The position numbers were made by a program, and so were the translations under genes. From DAHUXT01 sp036273675 (GTDB taxonomy: Bacteria; Chloroflexota; Ktedonobacteria; Ktedonobacterales; JADMIN01), in the NCBI GenBank assembly GCA_036273675.1, contig DASUHD010000093.1, forward strand, positions 96,189 through 160,188: a stretch of DNA of 64,000 bases, written 5' to 3'. Positions within the stretch are counted from its first letter, which is position 1. Each line of letters begins with the position of its first letter. The notes below the pieces were generated by a model, which was not told where the DNA came from, ran no database searches, and saw only the letters and a list, made by a program, of their open reading frames with translations. Positions 36,283 to 44,324 of the stretch are shown one piece after another.

Positions 36283-36798
36283 ATGAGCAGCGTATCACCG
36301 TCCGCTGAGAGCGCACCCGACCGGTCGCGGCGTATCGCCGTCCGCGCGCTGCTGGTGCTGGTGGCGATCACGGTCGTGCTGGCGACTGCCACGGCGGTCT
36401 ATCTCTTCACGCGCCCATCCTATGCGGGCGACTGGGTTGGACCGGGCAATGTGCAGGGGGCGGGCAGCCCCAACGCGGTCGTCGCCTCACTCATGTTGGG
36501 GCAGAATCTGCTTGGCGGCGTTAGCGGCTCGGGAAGTATCTGTGTGGCGGAAGGCAATACGCTGACGCGCGTTCCGGTGAGCGTTGATGGCCACCTCTCC
36601 GGCTCAACCGCCATCCTGACTCTGCACGCGCGTTGGGTATTTCCCGCGACGCTCGTCGTCCAGGGTAGTCTTAGCCACGAACAGTTGACTCTCAGCGCGG
36701 GCGAGCCTGCCTTTCTGCTGCTGACTTTGCAACATGGTAGCGCCAGCGACTTCAGCGCGGCCTGCAATCAGCTTATCCAGTCTGCGTCGAGAAATTGA
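36283..36798 (+). CDS. Membrane-anchored protein of unknown function
   Basis: A 171-residue protein. A basic N-terminus (SRRIAVRA) precedes one hydrophobic segment (LLVLVAITVVLATATAVYLF, ~24-44), then an exported domain of ~125 residues with beta-strand-like pattern and two cysteines (SICVAEG, SAACNQ) that could pair. I do not recognise a family. It lies between hutU and the arginase-family gene on the same strand with short gaps (53 and 14 bp), so co-transcription is likely, though a role in histidine use is not evident. Confidence 0.75.
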   Translation: MSSVSPSAESAPDRSRRIAVRALLVLVAITVVLATATAVYLFTRPSYAGDWVGPGNVQGAGSPNAVVASLMLGQNLLGGVSGSGSICVAEGNTLTRVPVSVDGHLSGSTAILTLHARWVFPATLVVQGSLSHEQLTLSAGEPAFLLLTLQHGSASDFSAACNQLIQSASRN

Positions 36799-36812
36799 CT
36801 GGAGGAGAGAAG

Positions 36813-37610
36813 ATGGCACATAAGGTAACCGTTGTCGGCGTGCCACTCGACGAGAACTCGTCGTTCCTGCGCGGGCCAGCGCTTGCCCCGGCGCGCATCC
36901 GCACCGTACTGCATGCTGGCGCGATGAATCTGACCACCGAGGACGGCGTTGACCTTGGCGCGCGCGATGACTGGCACGACGGCGGCAACCTGGAGATCGG
37001 CACAGGCGAGGCGGCGTTTGCCAACATCGAGCGGCAGGTGGCGGCGTTGCTCGCCACGGGCACGCGCGTGCTGGCACTGGGCGGCGACCACTCCATCACC
37101 TATCCCATCATCCGCGCCGTCGCGAGCGTCCATCCAAACCTGACGATTCTGCACATCGACGCGCATCCCGACCTCTACGACGAGTTCGAGGGCAGCCGCC
37201 TGTCGCACGCCTGCCCCTTCGCGCGCATCATGGAGCATGGGTTGGCGATGCGGCTGGTGCAAGTAGGCATTCGGGCGATGAACGCGCATCAGCGTCAGCA
37301 GGCGGAGCGCTTCGGCGTTGAGGTGATCGAGATGCGCGCATTCCAACCTGACCTGACGCTTGACCTGCGCGGGCCAGTCTACATCTCGCTCGATCTCGAC
37401 GCGCTCGACCCCGCCTTCGCGCCGGGCGTCTCCCATCATGAGCCAGGCGGCCTCAGCACGCGCGATGTACTGCGATTGCTTGCGGCCATCGAAGGGACGA
37501 TCATCGGCGCCGATATCGTGGAGTACAATACCATCCGCGACCACGCCGATATGACCGCCGCCGTGGCCGCCAAGTTCTACAAAGAACTCGTGGGCTACCT
37601 GCTGAAATAG
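36813..37610 (+). CDS. Arginase/agmatinase/formimidoylglutamase family enzyme
   Basis: A 265-residue binuclear-Mn ureohydrolase. Metal ligands are in LGGDHSIT (~90), HIDAHPDLYD (~115-124) and SLDLDALDPAFAPGVSHHEPGGLS (~198-215). The family hydrolyses guanidino or formimino groups. Being encoded near hutU, formimidoylglutamase (HutG: formimidoylglutamate to glutamate and formamide) is the likely role; agmatinase or arginase cannot be excluded from sequence alone. ATG 36813 follows GGAGGAGAG. It is 30 bp upstream of the ATP-grasp gene. Confidence 0.9.
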   Translation: MAHKVTVVGVPLDENSSFLRGPALAPARIRTVLHAGAMNLTTEDGVDLGARDDWHDGGNLEIGTGEAAFANIERQVAALLATGTRVLALGGDHSITYPIIRAVASVHPNLTILHIDAHPDLYDEFEGSRLSHACPFARIMEHGLAMRLVQVGIRAMNAHQRQQAERFGVEVIEMRAFQPDLTLDLRGPVYISLDLDALDPAFAPGVSHHEPGGLSTRDVLRLLAAIEGTIIGADIVEYNTIRDHADMTAAVAAKFYKELVGYLLK

Positions 37611-37640
37611 CCGAGATGATGTCGATTGAGAGGGCAAACC

Positions 37641-38570
37641 GTGCTGCTCATCTACTGCGCCGACCCGCTCCACCTACGACAGCCCGACAGCGCCTATACC
37701 GAGGAGGTCGCCGCCGCCGAGGCCATTGGACTTGCGTACGGGCTGATCTCCTACGAGGCGTTGGTGGATGAGGGCAACGCCGAAGTGGCAGTACGGCGCA
37801 TACCAGAGCAGTCACCGCCGGTCACCGCTGTCTATCGCGGCTGGATGCTGCGGCCTGAGCAGTACGCGCGACTCTACGATGCGCTGGCGGCGCGTGGAGT
37901 GCTGCTCATCAACGATCCCGCTGCCTATCGCCACTGCCATTACCTGCCCGAATGGTATCCGCTATTCGAGGGAGACACGCCGCGCTCGGTCTGGCTTCAT
38001 GGCGGAAGCGAACTCTCGATGGAGGAGATACAGCAAACGTTGCGACCGTTCGGCGCGCGGCCCATCATTGTCAAAGACTTTGTAAAATCACGGAAGCACG
38101 AATGGGATAGCGCCTGTTACATTCCTTCGGCGGCAGATGGCGAGGCGATGGAGCGTGTGGTGCGCCGCTTTCTGGAGCTACAGGGCGACGACATGAACGA
38201 AGGACTGGTCTTCCGCGAATTCGTCTCGCTGGAGCCACTGGCGATACACGCGAAAAGCGGGATGCCGCTCGCCAAGGAGTGGCGCATCTTCTTTCTTGAC
38301 CGCATGCCAATGCTGACGGCGGAATACTGGGAGACCGGCGACTACGGTAACGTAGCGCCAACGCTCGCGCGCTATGTCGAGCTGGCTCAGCGGGTGCGCA
38401 GCCGCTTTTTTACGATGGATATCGCCCACCAGACCGATGGCGACTGGACCGTTATCGAACTGGGCGATGGCCAGGTGGCGGGGCTACCTGCGCGCGCGGA
38501 TGTCGTAGCCTTCTGCCGCGCGCTCCAGCAGGGGATAGAAGGCGCTCATTCTTCAGCGCCAACAACCTGA
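37641..38570 (+). CDS. R2K-clade ATP-grasp protein (former DUF4343)
   Basis: A 309-residue protein. The C-terminal half is an ATP-grasp domain of the R2K type: RPIIVKDFVKSRKHEWDSACYI (the Lys-rich nucleotide-binding strand), EGLVFREFVSLEP, KEWRIFFLDRMPM, and FTMDIAHQTDGDWTVIELGDGQVAGLP with the metal-binding E-x-G-x-G. These enzymes join an acid to an amine via an acyl phosphate; R2K members have been proposed to modify peptides or proteins, but substrates are unknown. GTG 37641 is preceded by GAGAGG; TTG 37626 is also in frame. It follows the arginase-family gene closely and converges on two small genes. Confidence 0.82.
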   Translation: MLLIYCADPLHLRQPDSAYTEEVAAAEAIGLAYGLISYEALVDEGNAEVAVRRIPEQSPPVTAVYRGWMLRPEQYARLYDALAARGVLLINDPAAYRHCHYLPEWYPLFEGDTPRSVWLHGGSELSMEEIQQTLRPFGARPIIVKDFVKSRKHEWDSACYIPSAADGEAMERVVRRFLELQGDDMNEGLVFREFVSLEPLAIHAKSGMPLAKEWRIFFLDRMPMLTAEYWETGDYGNVAPTLARYVELAQRVRSRFFTMDIAHQTDGDWTVIELGDGQVAGLPARADVVAFCRALQQGIEGAHSSAPTT

Positions 38571-38593
38571 GCGATCCACTAACAGACGAGTTG

Positions 38594-38896
38594 TTATGGC
38601 ACGTCGCGTCGCATGGAGATGGTGACGCTGACGAAATCGGTATACTTCCACTCGGTGTTGATTGCCCCATACTTGGCGGTATAGCGTACCCTGTCGTGAG
38701 AAGCGAGCACAAGGAAGCTGGTTGGCTCCTCTGGCTCCCATCCATCGCGGCGAGCGGCCGACACGTACTGTCTGATGATCGGGTCCGCCTTGACGGCCGC
38801 AGTCGGATGCCACCATCCCTCATAGCCTCTGGTTTGTACCGGTGTTATCCGGATGGCGAGCGGAATCGTCAATTCTCTGTGCTCTATGTTCGCCAT
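38594..38896 (-). CDS. Unknown 100-residue protein
   Basis: A soluble protein without recognised domain: MANIEHRELTIPLAIRITPV, then WWHPTAAVKADPIIRQYVSAAR and a second half rich in alternating hydrophobic residues (TSFLVLASHDRVRYTAKYG, FVSVTISMRRD) that suggests beta strands. A good ribosome binding site (AGGAG, 9 bases before ATG 38896) supports it. It converges with the ATP-grasp gene (24 bp between stops) and lies downstream of the small acidic ORF in the same direction. Confidence 0.65.
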   Translation of the reverse strand: MANIEHRELTIPLAIRITPVQTRGYEGWWHPTAAVKADPIIRQYVSAARRDGWEPEEPTSFLVLASHDRVRYTAKYGAINTEWKYTDFVSVTISMRRDVP

Positions 38897-38962
38897 CGCA
38901 TACTACTCCTCATAACGACAGATCATCGCGGAACAGGCGATGACGCCATGAATGCTGGGTAA

Positions 38963-39178
38963 CTACGGCGCAAGGCGCGTGGGGATTTCCCAGAAGTCAT
39001 CGTCATCCCCCATGGCTGCCAAGCCCGGCTTCCGGCCAATGGGCCTGTCTTCCTGGGCTGCGGCATCCGCGGCCAGAGGCTCACCAGAAGCCGCCTGAGG
39101 ATCAGCTGCGAATTCTTCCGGCTCCTCGGGTACAAGCCACACAGCATTCATTGTTACGCCTTCTTTCTCGTAGCTCAT
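38963..39178 (-). CDS. Small acidic ORF ending DDDDFWEIPTRLAP
   Basis: A 71-residue ORF, acidic and Ala/Pro/Glu-rich, with no hydrophobic segment. Two starts are plausible: ATG 39178 (AAAGGAT upstream) and ATG 39151 (GAAGGCG upstream; 62 residues). The last 15 residues carry four Asp, one Glu, Trp and Thr. I recognise no family. It sits about 390 bp beyond the end of the R2K ATP-grasp gene, convergent to it. A peptide substrate of that enzyme is a speculative option. Confidence 0.5.
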   Translation of the reverse strand: MSYEKEGVTMNAVWLVPEEPEEFAADPQAASGEPLAADAAAQEDRPIGRKPGLAAMGDDDDFWEIPTRLAP

Positions 39179-39337
39179 CCTTATCCTTTGCCGTTTCCTT
39201 CCGCGTCTGCACAAACGCGGCCACCAACAACCGCTTGCAGACGCGGGCGTAGGCGTGACCTAGGTGGCAATGCCTGCAACGCTATCACATGAAGTCACAA
39301 AGGGAGAGTCGATTACACTACCCAGAGGTGAGGTTAC

Positions 39338-39361
39338 GGGGCTAGTTTTGTTCCTAGCCCC
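39338..39361. terminator. Hairpin GGGGCTAG-loop-CTAGCCCC
   Basis: A perfect 8-bp stem with loop TTTTGTTC, 66 bp downstream of the DUF3267-like gene stop. There is no T-run after the stem on the minus strand. Possible transcription end for the 39427-40155 gene. Confidence 0.45.
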
Positions 39362-39426
39362 AGGGGGAGGTAGGTATTCGCGACGCGCCTGCTATCGCGC
39401 ATCGAAGAGGGGAACCAACAGGTGAG

Positions 39427-40155
39427 CTATTCCACGTCAGCGGGCATATAGGCGGTGTAGCCGGTCTCGTTATCCGCGATGAGCGCGCCTGACGGCAAGC
39501 GCCGCACCTCAGACGCCGTCGCCAAATCGCCGACCGCGCCGGAGATATTGCCCGCGAAGGCAAACCAGAGCCATGTCGCCCATTGCGGCCAGAGCACGGT
39601 GATGATAACGCCAACAACAGTGAGCGCCACCAGCGGGGCAAGCGCGACTGCCATATAGCCCCGGCGCGTAAATACCTGGCCCGGCGCGGTACAATACGCC
39701 GCCAGTGGCAGCCGCAGCCCGAAGCGCGGACGTCCGCCCAGCAGCAGAATCGTCAGCGCATGGACCCCCTCGTGCAGCGGCAGCATGATCGTGTAGGCGA
39801 CGAGGTTGGCGATCACCAGCAGAAACAGGCGCACGAAGGTCGAATCCGGCCCCGGCAGCGCGGCGACGCCGTGTATATCCCAGGCGAGGATGTTCACGAT
39901 GGCGAAAAACGCACCGCCCGCGACCAGCAGCGTCAGGCTATCGCGGGCAAGGCCCGGCAGTCGCGCGGGCGCCAGCAGATCGGTCTGAGCGATGGTGCGC
40001 AGATTGCCCGAGCGCAGGGCCGTTACAATCCGCCTGCGCCTGCGTCCACGGAGCAACAAGCTCACCAGCCGCAGGCTACCGGGAGCATACACCGTATCAG
40101 GGGCATTGGACTTCTCGGATATGTCGGGCATGTTACTCTGCGGGGAAACGTTCAC
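39427..40155 (-). CDS. DUF3267-type putative zincin membrane protein
   Basis: A 242-residue membrane protein with about five hydrophobic segments. The central LPLHEGVHALTILLLGGRPRFGLRLP carries the HExxH-type motif (HEGVH) of DUF3267 putative metallopeptidases, and a later GNISGAVGDL supplies the Asp seen in the family as a possible third ligand. It resembles site-2-protease-like intramembrane zincins but is much shorter; substrates are unknown. The N-terminal ~45 residues are polar and basic. It is the downstream neighbour of the GNAT gene in the same direction (37 bp). Confidence 0.8.
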   Translation of the reverse strand: MNVSPQSNMPDISEKSNAPDTVYAPGSLRLVSLLLRGRRRRRIVTALRSGNLRTIAQTDLLAPARLPGLARDSLTLLVAGGAFFAIVNILAWDIHGVAALPGPDSTFVRLFLLVIANLVAYTIMLPLHEGVHALTILLLGGRPRFGLRLPLAAYCTAPGQVFTRRGYMAVALAPLVALTVVGVIITVLWPQWATWLWFAFAGNISGAVGDLATASEVRRLPSGALIADNETGYTAYMPADVE

Positions 40156-40192
40156 GGGATCGGTCCTCTATTCCTGGCGAAATCGGCTCGCG

Positions 40193-40969
40193 CTACCAAG
40201 GGTTCCAGACCCACGTCTGTTCGTCCATCAGGGGCGCGAATCCTAGCTGGCGATAGAGCGATTCCGCTGGATTGCCATGTTTGACGAACAGGCAGGATAT
40301 CCAGCGGCCATTGTGCGCCAGATCGGCGATTGCGCGGTCGAGCAGCGCCGTCGCCGCGCCATGCCGCCGGGCCTCCGTGACCGTGTAGACGCCAAGGATA
40401 GTTGGAATCTCCTCGAACAGGCTCACATAACACCCGCCGACGGCTCGCCCATTGATCGCGGCGGCGTAATAACGGCACCAGCCGTGCTCGTGTTCGCGCC
40501 AGCGCTCGCGCGCCCGCTGACTGACCGCCGCCTCAGCGGGATACTCTTCCTCAAAGAACGCCTGGCGGCTGCCATACTCGTATTGCCACATCGCCTGCTG
40601 TGTGTCGATAATCGAGGTGGTCACCATTGGATTATGCGGCGCAGAGACAAATCCTTCATGGGCCATCAGTAGCAGATTTTCGTCCAGGCGGAAACCAGCC
40701 GCGTGTAACGCCTGGGGCAGGTTCCCCTCGCCCGGTCGCTCCGGCACGACAATCCACTGCGTCTCGATGCCACGCTGGCGCGCAAACCGCTGCACCTGGT
40801 CGATGGCGATGGCCTCACGTCCCGGACGAATGCTGGCGAAGGCGACCCGCAGGCGGCCTGTCTCCTGACGGAATCGGGCCGTACCCGCGCCCGCCAGGTC
40901 CGGCCCGACATCAGGATAGCGATGCATCCGCTGGGTGAGAACGCGCCGTTTGATATCCTCGATATCCAT
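40193..40969 (-). CDS. GNAT-family N-acetyltransferase
   Basis: A 258-residue protein. The C-terminal GNAT fold is visible as YYAAAINGRAVGGCYVSLF (strands 2-4), ILGVYTVTEARRHGAATALLDRAIADLA (acetyl-CoA-binding motif A, R-x-x-G/A form RRHGAA) and LFVKHGNPAESLYRQLGFAPL (motif B). The N-terminal ~100 residues look like a degenerate second GNAT half, so it may be a tandem-fold enzyme. It transfers an acetyl group to an unknown amine. ATG 40969 was chosen; longer frames reach 41083 without a better ribosome binding site. Confidence 0.85.
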   Translation of the reverse strand: MDIEDIKRRVLTQRMHRYPDVGPDLAGAGTARFRQETGRLRVAFASIRPGREAIAIDQVQRFARQRGIETQWIVVPERPGEGNLPQALHAAGFRLDENLLLMAHEGFVSAPHNPMVTTSIIDTQQAMWQYEYGSRQAFFEEEYPAEAAVSQRARERWREHEHGWCRYYAAAINGRAVGGCYVSLFEEIPTILGVYTVTEARRHGAATALLDRAIADLAHNGRWISCLFVKHGNPAESLYRQLGFAPLMDEQTWVWNPW

Positions 40970-41153
40970 TCCTCGACCATCTCCGCGATACACTGGACGA
41001 TAGGTAGAGCCGCCGATAACGCGCACCGCAGCCCACCGCGACGCATGCCGACGCGCGTACATTATACGTCTGCACTCTAGCACATTTCCTCGCCATCGCC
41101 TCTGTGTTGCTTCTGCGCCGCTTCACCCGCAATGCCCCAAACATGCCAGGCGC

Positions 41154-41561
41154 ATGGGGCTGTACACCAGCGAGGATGAGGTCGTGCGCGATATGTTTGT
41201 GCTGGGGTTGGGCATCGGCGTCTCGATGACGGCCTTCAAAACCATCGCGCAGAACGCTTTTGTGCGCTCGCGCATCGGCCAGGTCACAGTGGCAACCGCC
41301 TTCTTCCGTGAGATTGGAGGGACGATTGGGCTGGTGATTCTCGGCTCGTTTATGACCAGCCGCTTCGTCGAGCAGTTCCAGCAGCATCTGCCCACGGACC
41401 TGAAAGCGGCAAACCCTCCAGCGCAGCTTGCGCAGTTCGAGAACCCGCAACTGCTGCTCTCCTCCGGCGCCGTGGAGCGCATCCACCAGGGATTCGTAGC
41501 TACCCTGTTCCTGCGCGAGATCCCGCTGCGCAAGCGGCAAAAGGCTGGGGAGGCGGCCTGA
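41154..41561 (+). pseudogene. Remnant of an MFS DHA2 (EmrB/QacA-type) transporter
   Basis: The 136 codons match the last part of a 14-helix drug exporter: MFVLGLGIGVSMTAFKTIAQNAF, ATAFFREIGGTIGLVILGSFMTSRF and the end motif LFLREIPLRKR. The first ~350 residues are absent, and between IHQGFV and ATLFLREIPL the segment that should hold the last helix is missing. Both a 5' truncation and an internal deletion are therefore present, so this is a decayed gene. It lies at the edge of the 41.6-42.1 kb non-coding locus. Confidence 0.8.
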
Positions 41562-41727
41562 CGCTGGCGCGCCTCACACTCGCCTCACAGTTAGCTCCGA
41601 CGGAGAGAAACGTCGCGGTGTCCTGTGGAGCATGCGGAAGCGCTGGGCGCTGAAATTTCCGGGTCTTGTGCGGCTTCGGCGCCTCGGTCAACGCGCATGG
41701 AACACGCCATTCTCGTCTTGTCAAGGC

Positions 41728-41756
41728 TTGACATATACAGTGCGAAATGTTATACC
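41728..41756 (+). promoter_or_regulatory. Near-consensus sigma-A promoter
   Basis: TTGACA at 41728-41733, a 17-bp spacer, and TATACC at 41751-41756. This is the best promoter match in the window. It drives a leader with a hairpin (41778-41800, GATTGAAG / CTTCAATC) and an 18-codon ORF. Confidence 0.75.
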
Positions 41757-41835
41757 AGAAGTACCTCCGAGAGGGGTGATTGAAGGCAACAACTTCAATC
41801 CAGTGGCTTGAGGAACTAGGGAAGGAGACTGAACT

Positions 41836-41892
41836 ATGTTCCCCATGAAGAAGCCGATTCGTGTGCTGTATATGGTGTATCAAGTTGACTAA
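41836..41892 (+). CDS. 18-residue small ORF with strong promoter and RBS
   Basis: The peptide is MFPMKKPIRVLYMVYQVD. GGAAGGAG lies 8 bases before the ATG, and a near-consensus promoter is ~80 bp upstream, so translation is plausible although the ORF is too short for statistics. The peptide is basic with a hydrophobic centre. It could be a signalling peptide, a toxin-like peptide or a regulatory leader peptide; nothing in the neighbourhood decides this. A GC-rich hairpin (GCCCG...CGGGC) follows the stop within 5 bases. Confidence 0.45.
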   Translation: MFPMKKPIRVLYMVYQVD

Positions 41893-42038
41893 GATCGCCC
41901 GTCCACTGGGCGGGCATGCAGGGTCTACCGAGGTCTGATTCAAAACCCATGCAGGCCCAGGTAACTTCAGTTACATGCGGGCGTGGAGTAGCGAACGTGC
42001 TCCGCAGGTTGCTCGCAGGCTAACCGGTAGATCCGTCT

Positions 42039-42099
42039 AGTGGCGCTGAATGCGGAAAGCAGATTGCGTCATTACGCTTGCCAATGCGCCAGCGCCACT
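42039..42099. repeat. Long 61-nt hairpin with 10-bp perfect outer stem
   Basis: AGTGGCGCTG (42039-42048) pairs with CAGCGCCACT (42090-42099), and the inner sequence can extend the stem (GGAAAGC with GCTTGCC-like pairing, and GCGT/ACGC). It could be part of a non-coding RNA transcribed from the 41728 promoter, or a small palindromic mobile element. Confidence 0.65.
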
Positions 42100-42107
42100 T
42101 AATATAT

Positions 42108-42139
42108 CGAGGACTGATCGATAACACGGTCAGTCCTCG
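42108..42139. terminator. Hairpin between the 41.7-kb locus and lepA
   Basis: A perfect 10-bp stem (CGAGGACTGA / TCAGTCCTCG) with a 12-base loop, 32 bp beyond the lepA stop. It is followed by TTGTGTG on the plus strand and ATATATT on the minus strand. It probably separates the two converging transcripts. Confidence 0.6.
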
Positions 42140-42171
42140 TTGTGTGTCCGGGAGATACATCCTCGCCTTGC

Positions 42172-43977
42172 CTACATATCCTCGTTGAGCGTGAGCACCG
42201 CCATGAACGCTTCCTGCGGAATCTCGACGTTGCCTACCCGCTTCATGCGCTTCTTGCCCTCTTTCTGCTTCTCCAGCAGCTTGCGCTTGCGAGTGATGTC
42301 GCCGCCGTAACACTTCGCCAGCACGTTCTTTCGTAGCGCCTTCACCGTCTCACGGGCGATGATCTTGCTGCCAATGGCCGCCTGAATCGGCACCTCGAAG
42401 AGTTGGCGTGGGATTAGCTCTTTCAGTCGCTCCACCAGTATGCGCCCCCGGCTATTCGCCTCGTCTTTGTGGGTGATGAGCGAGAGCGCGTCCACTGGCT
42501 GACCGTTGACCAGAATATCGAGCTTGACCAGATCGGCAGCCTCATAGCGCGCGAAGGTGTAATCGAGCGAGGCGTAGCCCTGTGTCCGCGACTTCAGTTG
42601 ATCGTAGAAATCAATGATGAGATCGCTGAGCGGGATGAGATAGGTCAGGTGGACGCGGTCTTCTTCGATATACTTCATGTCCTTGAAGACACCATGCCGC
42701 GTCTGTACCAGATCCATCAGCGTGCCGATATAGCGCGCCGGGGTGAAGATCGAGATATCCATCAGCGGCTCCTCGATCTGCGCGATCTCGGTCGGCGGCG
42801 GCAGCTCCGCCGGGTTATGAACCGTGACCACTTCGCCATCGGTGCGCGCCACGACATACTCCACGCTTGGCGCCGTCGCCAGCAGGTTGAGGTTGTATTC
42901 GCGCTCCAGCCGCTCCTGGATGATCTCCATATGCAGCAGCCCCAGGAAGCCGCAGCGGAAGCCAAAACCCAGCGCAATCGAGTTTTCCGGCTCGAAGACG
43001 AGCGAGGCGTCGTTGAGGCGCAGCCGTTCCAGCGCATCCCGCAGCAGGGGGTAGTCGTCGCCATCCACCGGGAAGAGTCCGGCGAAGACCATTGGCTTGG
43101 CGGGCCGGTAGCCAGCCAGCGCCTCGGTGGCAGGGCGCCCCGCCAGCGTGATCGTATCGCCGACCTGGCAGTCTTTGACGTTCTTGAAGCCCGTGGCGAC
43201 GTAGCCCACCTCCCCAGCGGAAAGCGTCTTCAAGGCGACGAGGGTCGGGCTGAAGTAGCCCACCTCCAGCACCTCGGCGGAGCTATGTGTCTGCATCATC
43301 AGCAGCCGGTCCGAGGCGGAAAGCCTGCCATCCACGACGCGGATATAGGCGATGACGCCCTTATAGGCGTCGTATTTGGAGTCGAAGACGAGCGCCCGCA
43401 GCGGCTTGTCGTCGGCGCCATGCGGCGGCGGCACGCGCTGCACCACCGCTTCGAGAATATCCTGCGTGCCGATGCCCTCTTTGGCCGACGCCAGCACCAC
43501 CTCTTCGCCCGGCAGGCCAATCACATCCTCGATCTCTTTGGTCACCTTTTCCGGCTCGGCGCTGGGCAGGTCGATCTTGTTGATAACGGGGATGAGTTCG
43601 AGGTTTGCCTCCAACGCGAGATAGAGGTTTGCTAGCGTCTGCGCCTCGATGCCCTGCGAGGCGTCCACCACCAGAATCGCGCCCTCACACGCCGCCAGGC
43701 TGCGCGAGACCTCGTAGGTGAAATCGACGTGTCCGGGAGTGTCGATCAGGTTCAGCTCGTATTCCTGGCCATCCTTCGCGATATAGGTCATGCGCACGGC
43801 CTGCGCCTTGATGGTGATACCCTTCTCGCGCTCGAGATCCATCTGGTCGAGCACCTGTTCGGTCATCTCTCGGCGTGAGATGGCGCCGGTAAATTCCAGC
43901 AGCCGATCCGCAAGGGTGGACTTGCCGTGGTCGATATGGGCGATGATACAGAAATTGCGGATGTGGCTCTGGTCCAT
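42172..43977 (-). CDS. lepA: Elongation factor 4 (LepA)
   Basis: A 601-residue translational GTPase of normal LepA length. G1 is in AHIDHGKSTLADRLLE, G2 in REKGITIKAQ, G3 DTPGHVDF and G4 NKIDLP. Domains II, III, V and the LepA-specific C-terminal domain follow (ending KRVGNVEIPQEAFMAVL). It binds ribosomes and aids initiation or back-translocation under stress. The ATG at 43977 gives the canonical MDQSHIRNFCIIAHIDHGKS start. Monocistronic, divergent from the FtsX-like gene. Confidence 0.97.
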   Translation of the reverse strand: MDQSHIRNFCIIAHIDHGKSTLADRLLEFTGAISRREMTEQVLDQMDLEREKGITIKAQAVRMTYIAKDGQEYELNLIDTPGHVDFTYEVSRSLAACEGAILVVDASQGIEAQTLANLYLALEANLELIPVINKIDLPSAEPEKVTKEIEDVIGLPGEEVVLASAKEGIGTQDILEAVVQRVPPPHGADDKPLRALVFDSKYDAYKGVIAYIRVVDGRLSASDRLLMMQTHSSAEVLEVGYFSPTLVALKTLSAGEVGYVATGFKNVKDCQVGDTITLAGRPATEALAGYRPAKPMVFAGLFPVDGDDYPLLRDALERLRLNDASLVFEPENSIALGFGFRCGFLGLLHMEIIQERLEREYNLNLLATAPSVEYVVARTDGEVVTVHNPAELPPPTEIAQIEEPLMDISIFTPARYIGTLMDLVQTRHGVFKDMKYIEEDRVHLTYLIPLSDLIIDFYDQLKSRTQGYASLDYTFARYEAADLVKLDILVNGQPVDALSLITHKDEANSRGRILVERLKELIPRQLFEVPIQAAIGSKIIARETVKALRKNVLAKCYGGDITRKRKLLEKQKEGKKRMKRVGNVEIPQEAFMAVLTLNEDM

Positions 43978-44324
43978 GCGTTACTTTATCCTGACCGGAC
44001 TGCCGGGCGGGGCAATCCCGACACAACCGGCGCGCTCATCGTTGCTGGCCCTGCTGAGAGAGCCTACGCCATTATAACGCCTGAACTCGCGATTCCGCAC
44101 GATGCGCGCTATTTGCCGCGTGTGCCGCGCGTGGCGCGCTCAGATGCAGTATGCTGTGCGAAAAAACAGCCGACGCTTGCACGTCTCAACCGCACGACGT
44201 GGCTGGCGACATTTTATGCCGACCAGTCGGTATGTAAACGCGCTACGTACTACGCTCTATGAGGCTGCTATAATCGGTCCACTGGCTTTCCGCCCGGGAG
44301 GGCATGCCAGATCAGGAGGGACTC
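43978..44324. other. Divergent promoter region between lepA and the FtsX-like gene
   Basis: No gene supported in about 350 bp. A TATAAT at 44269-44274 lies 51 bp before the FtsX-like start; its -35 is poor. GGGAGGG at 44296-44302 and AGGAGGG at 44314-44320 precede two in-frame ATGs (44304 and 44325). Confidence 0.45.

Noticed and set aside
42469..43635. 388-codon plus-strand ORF inside lepA
   Set aside because: It is antisense to lepA, whose motifs are all intact; no ribosome binding site or domain.
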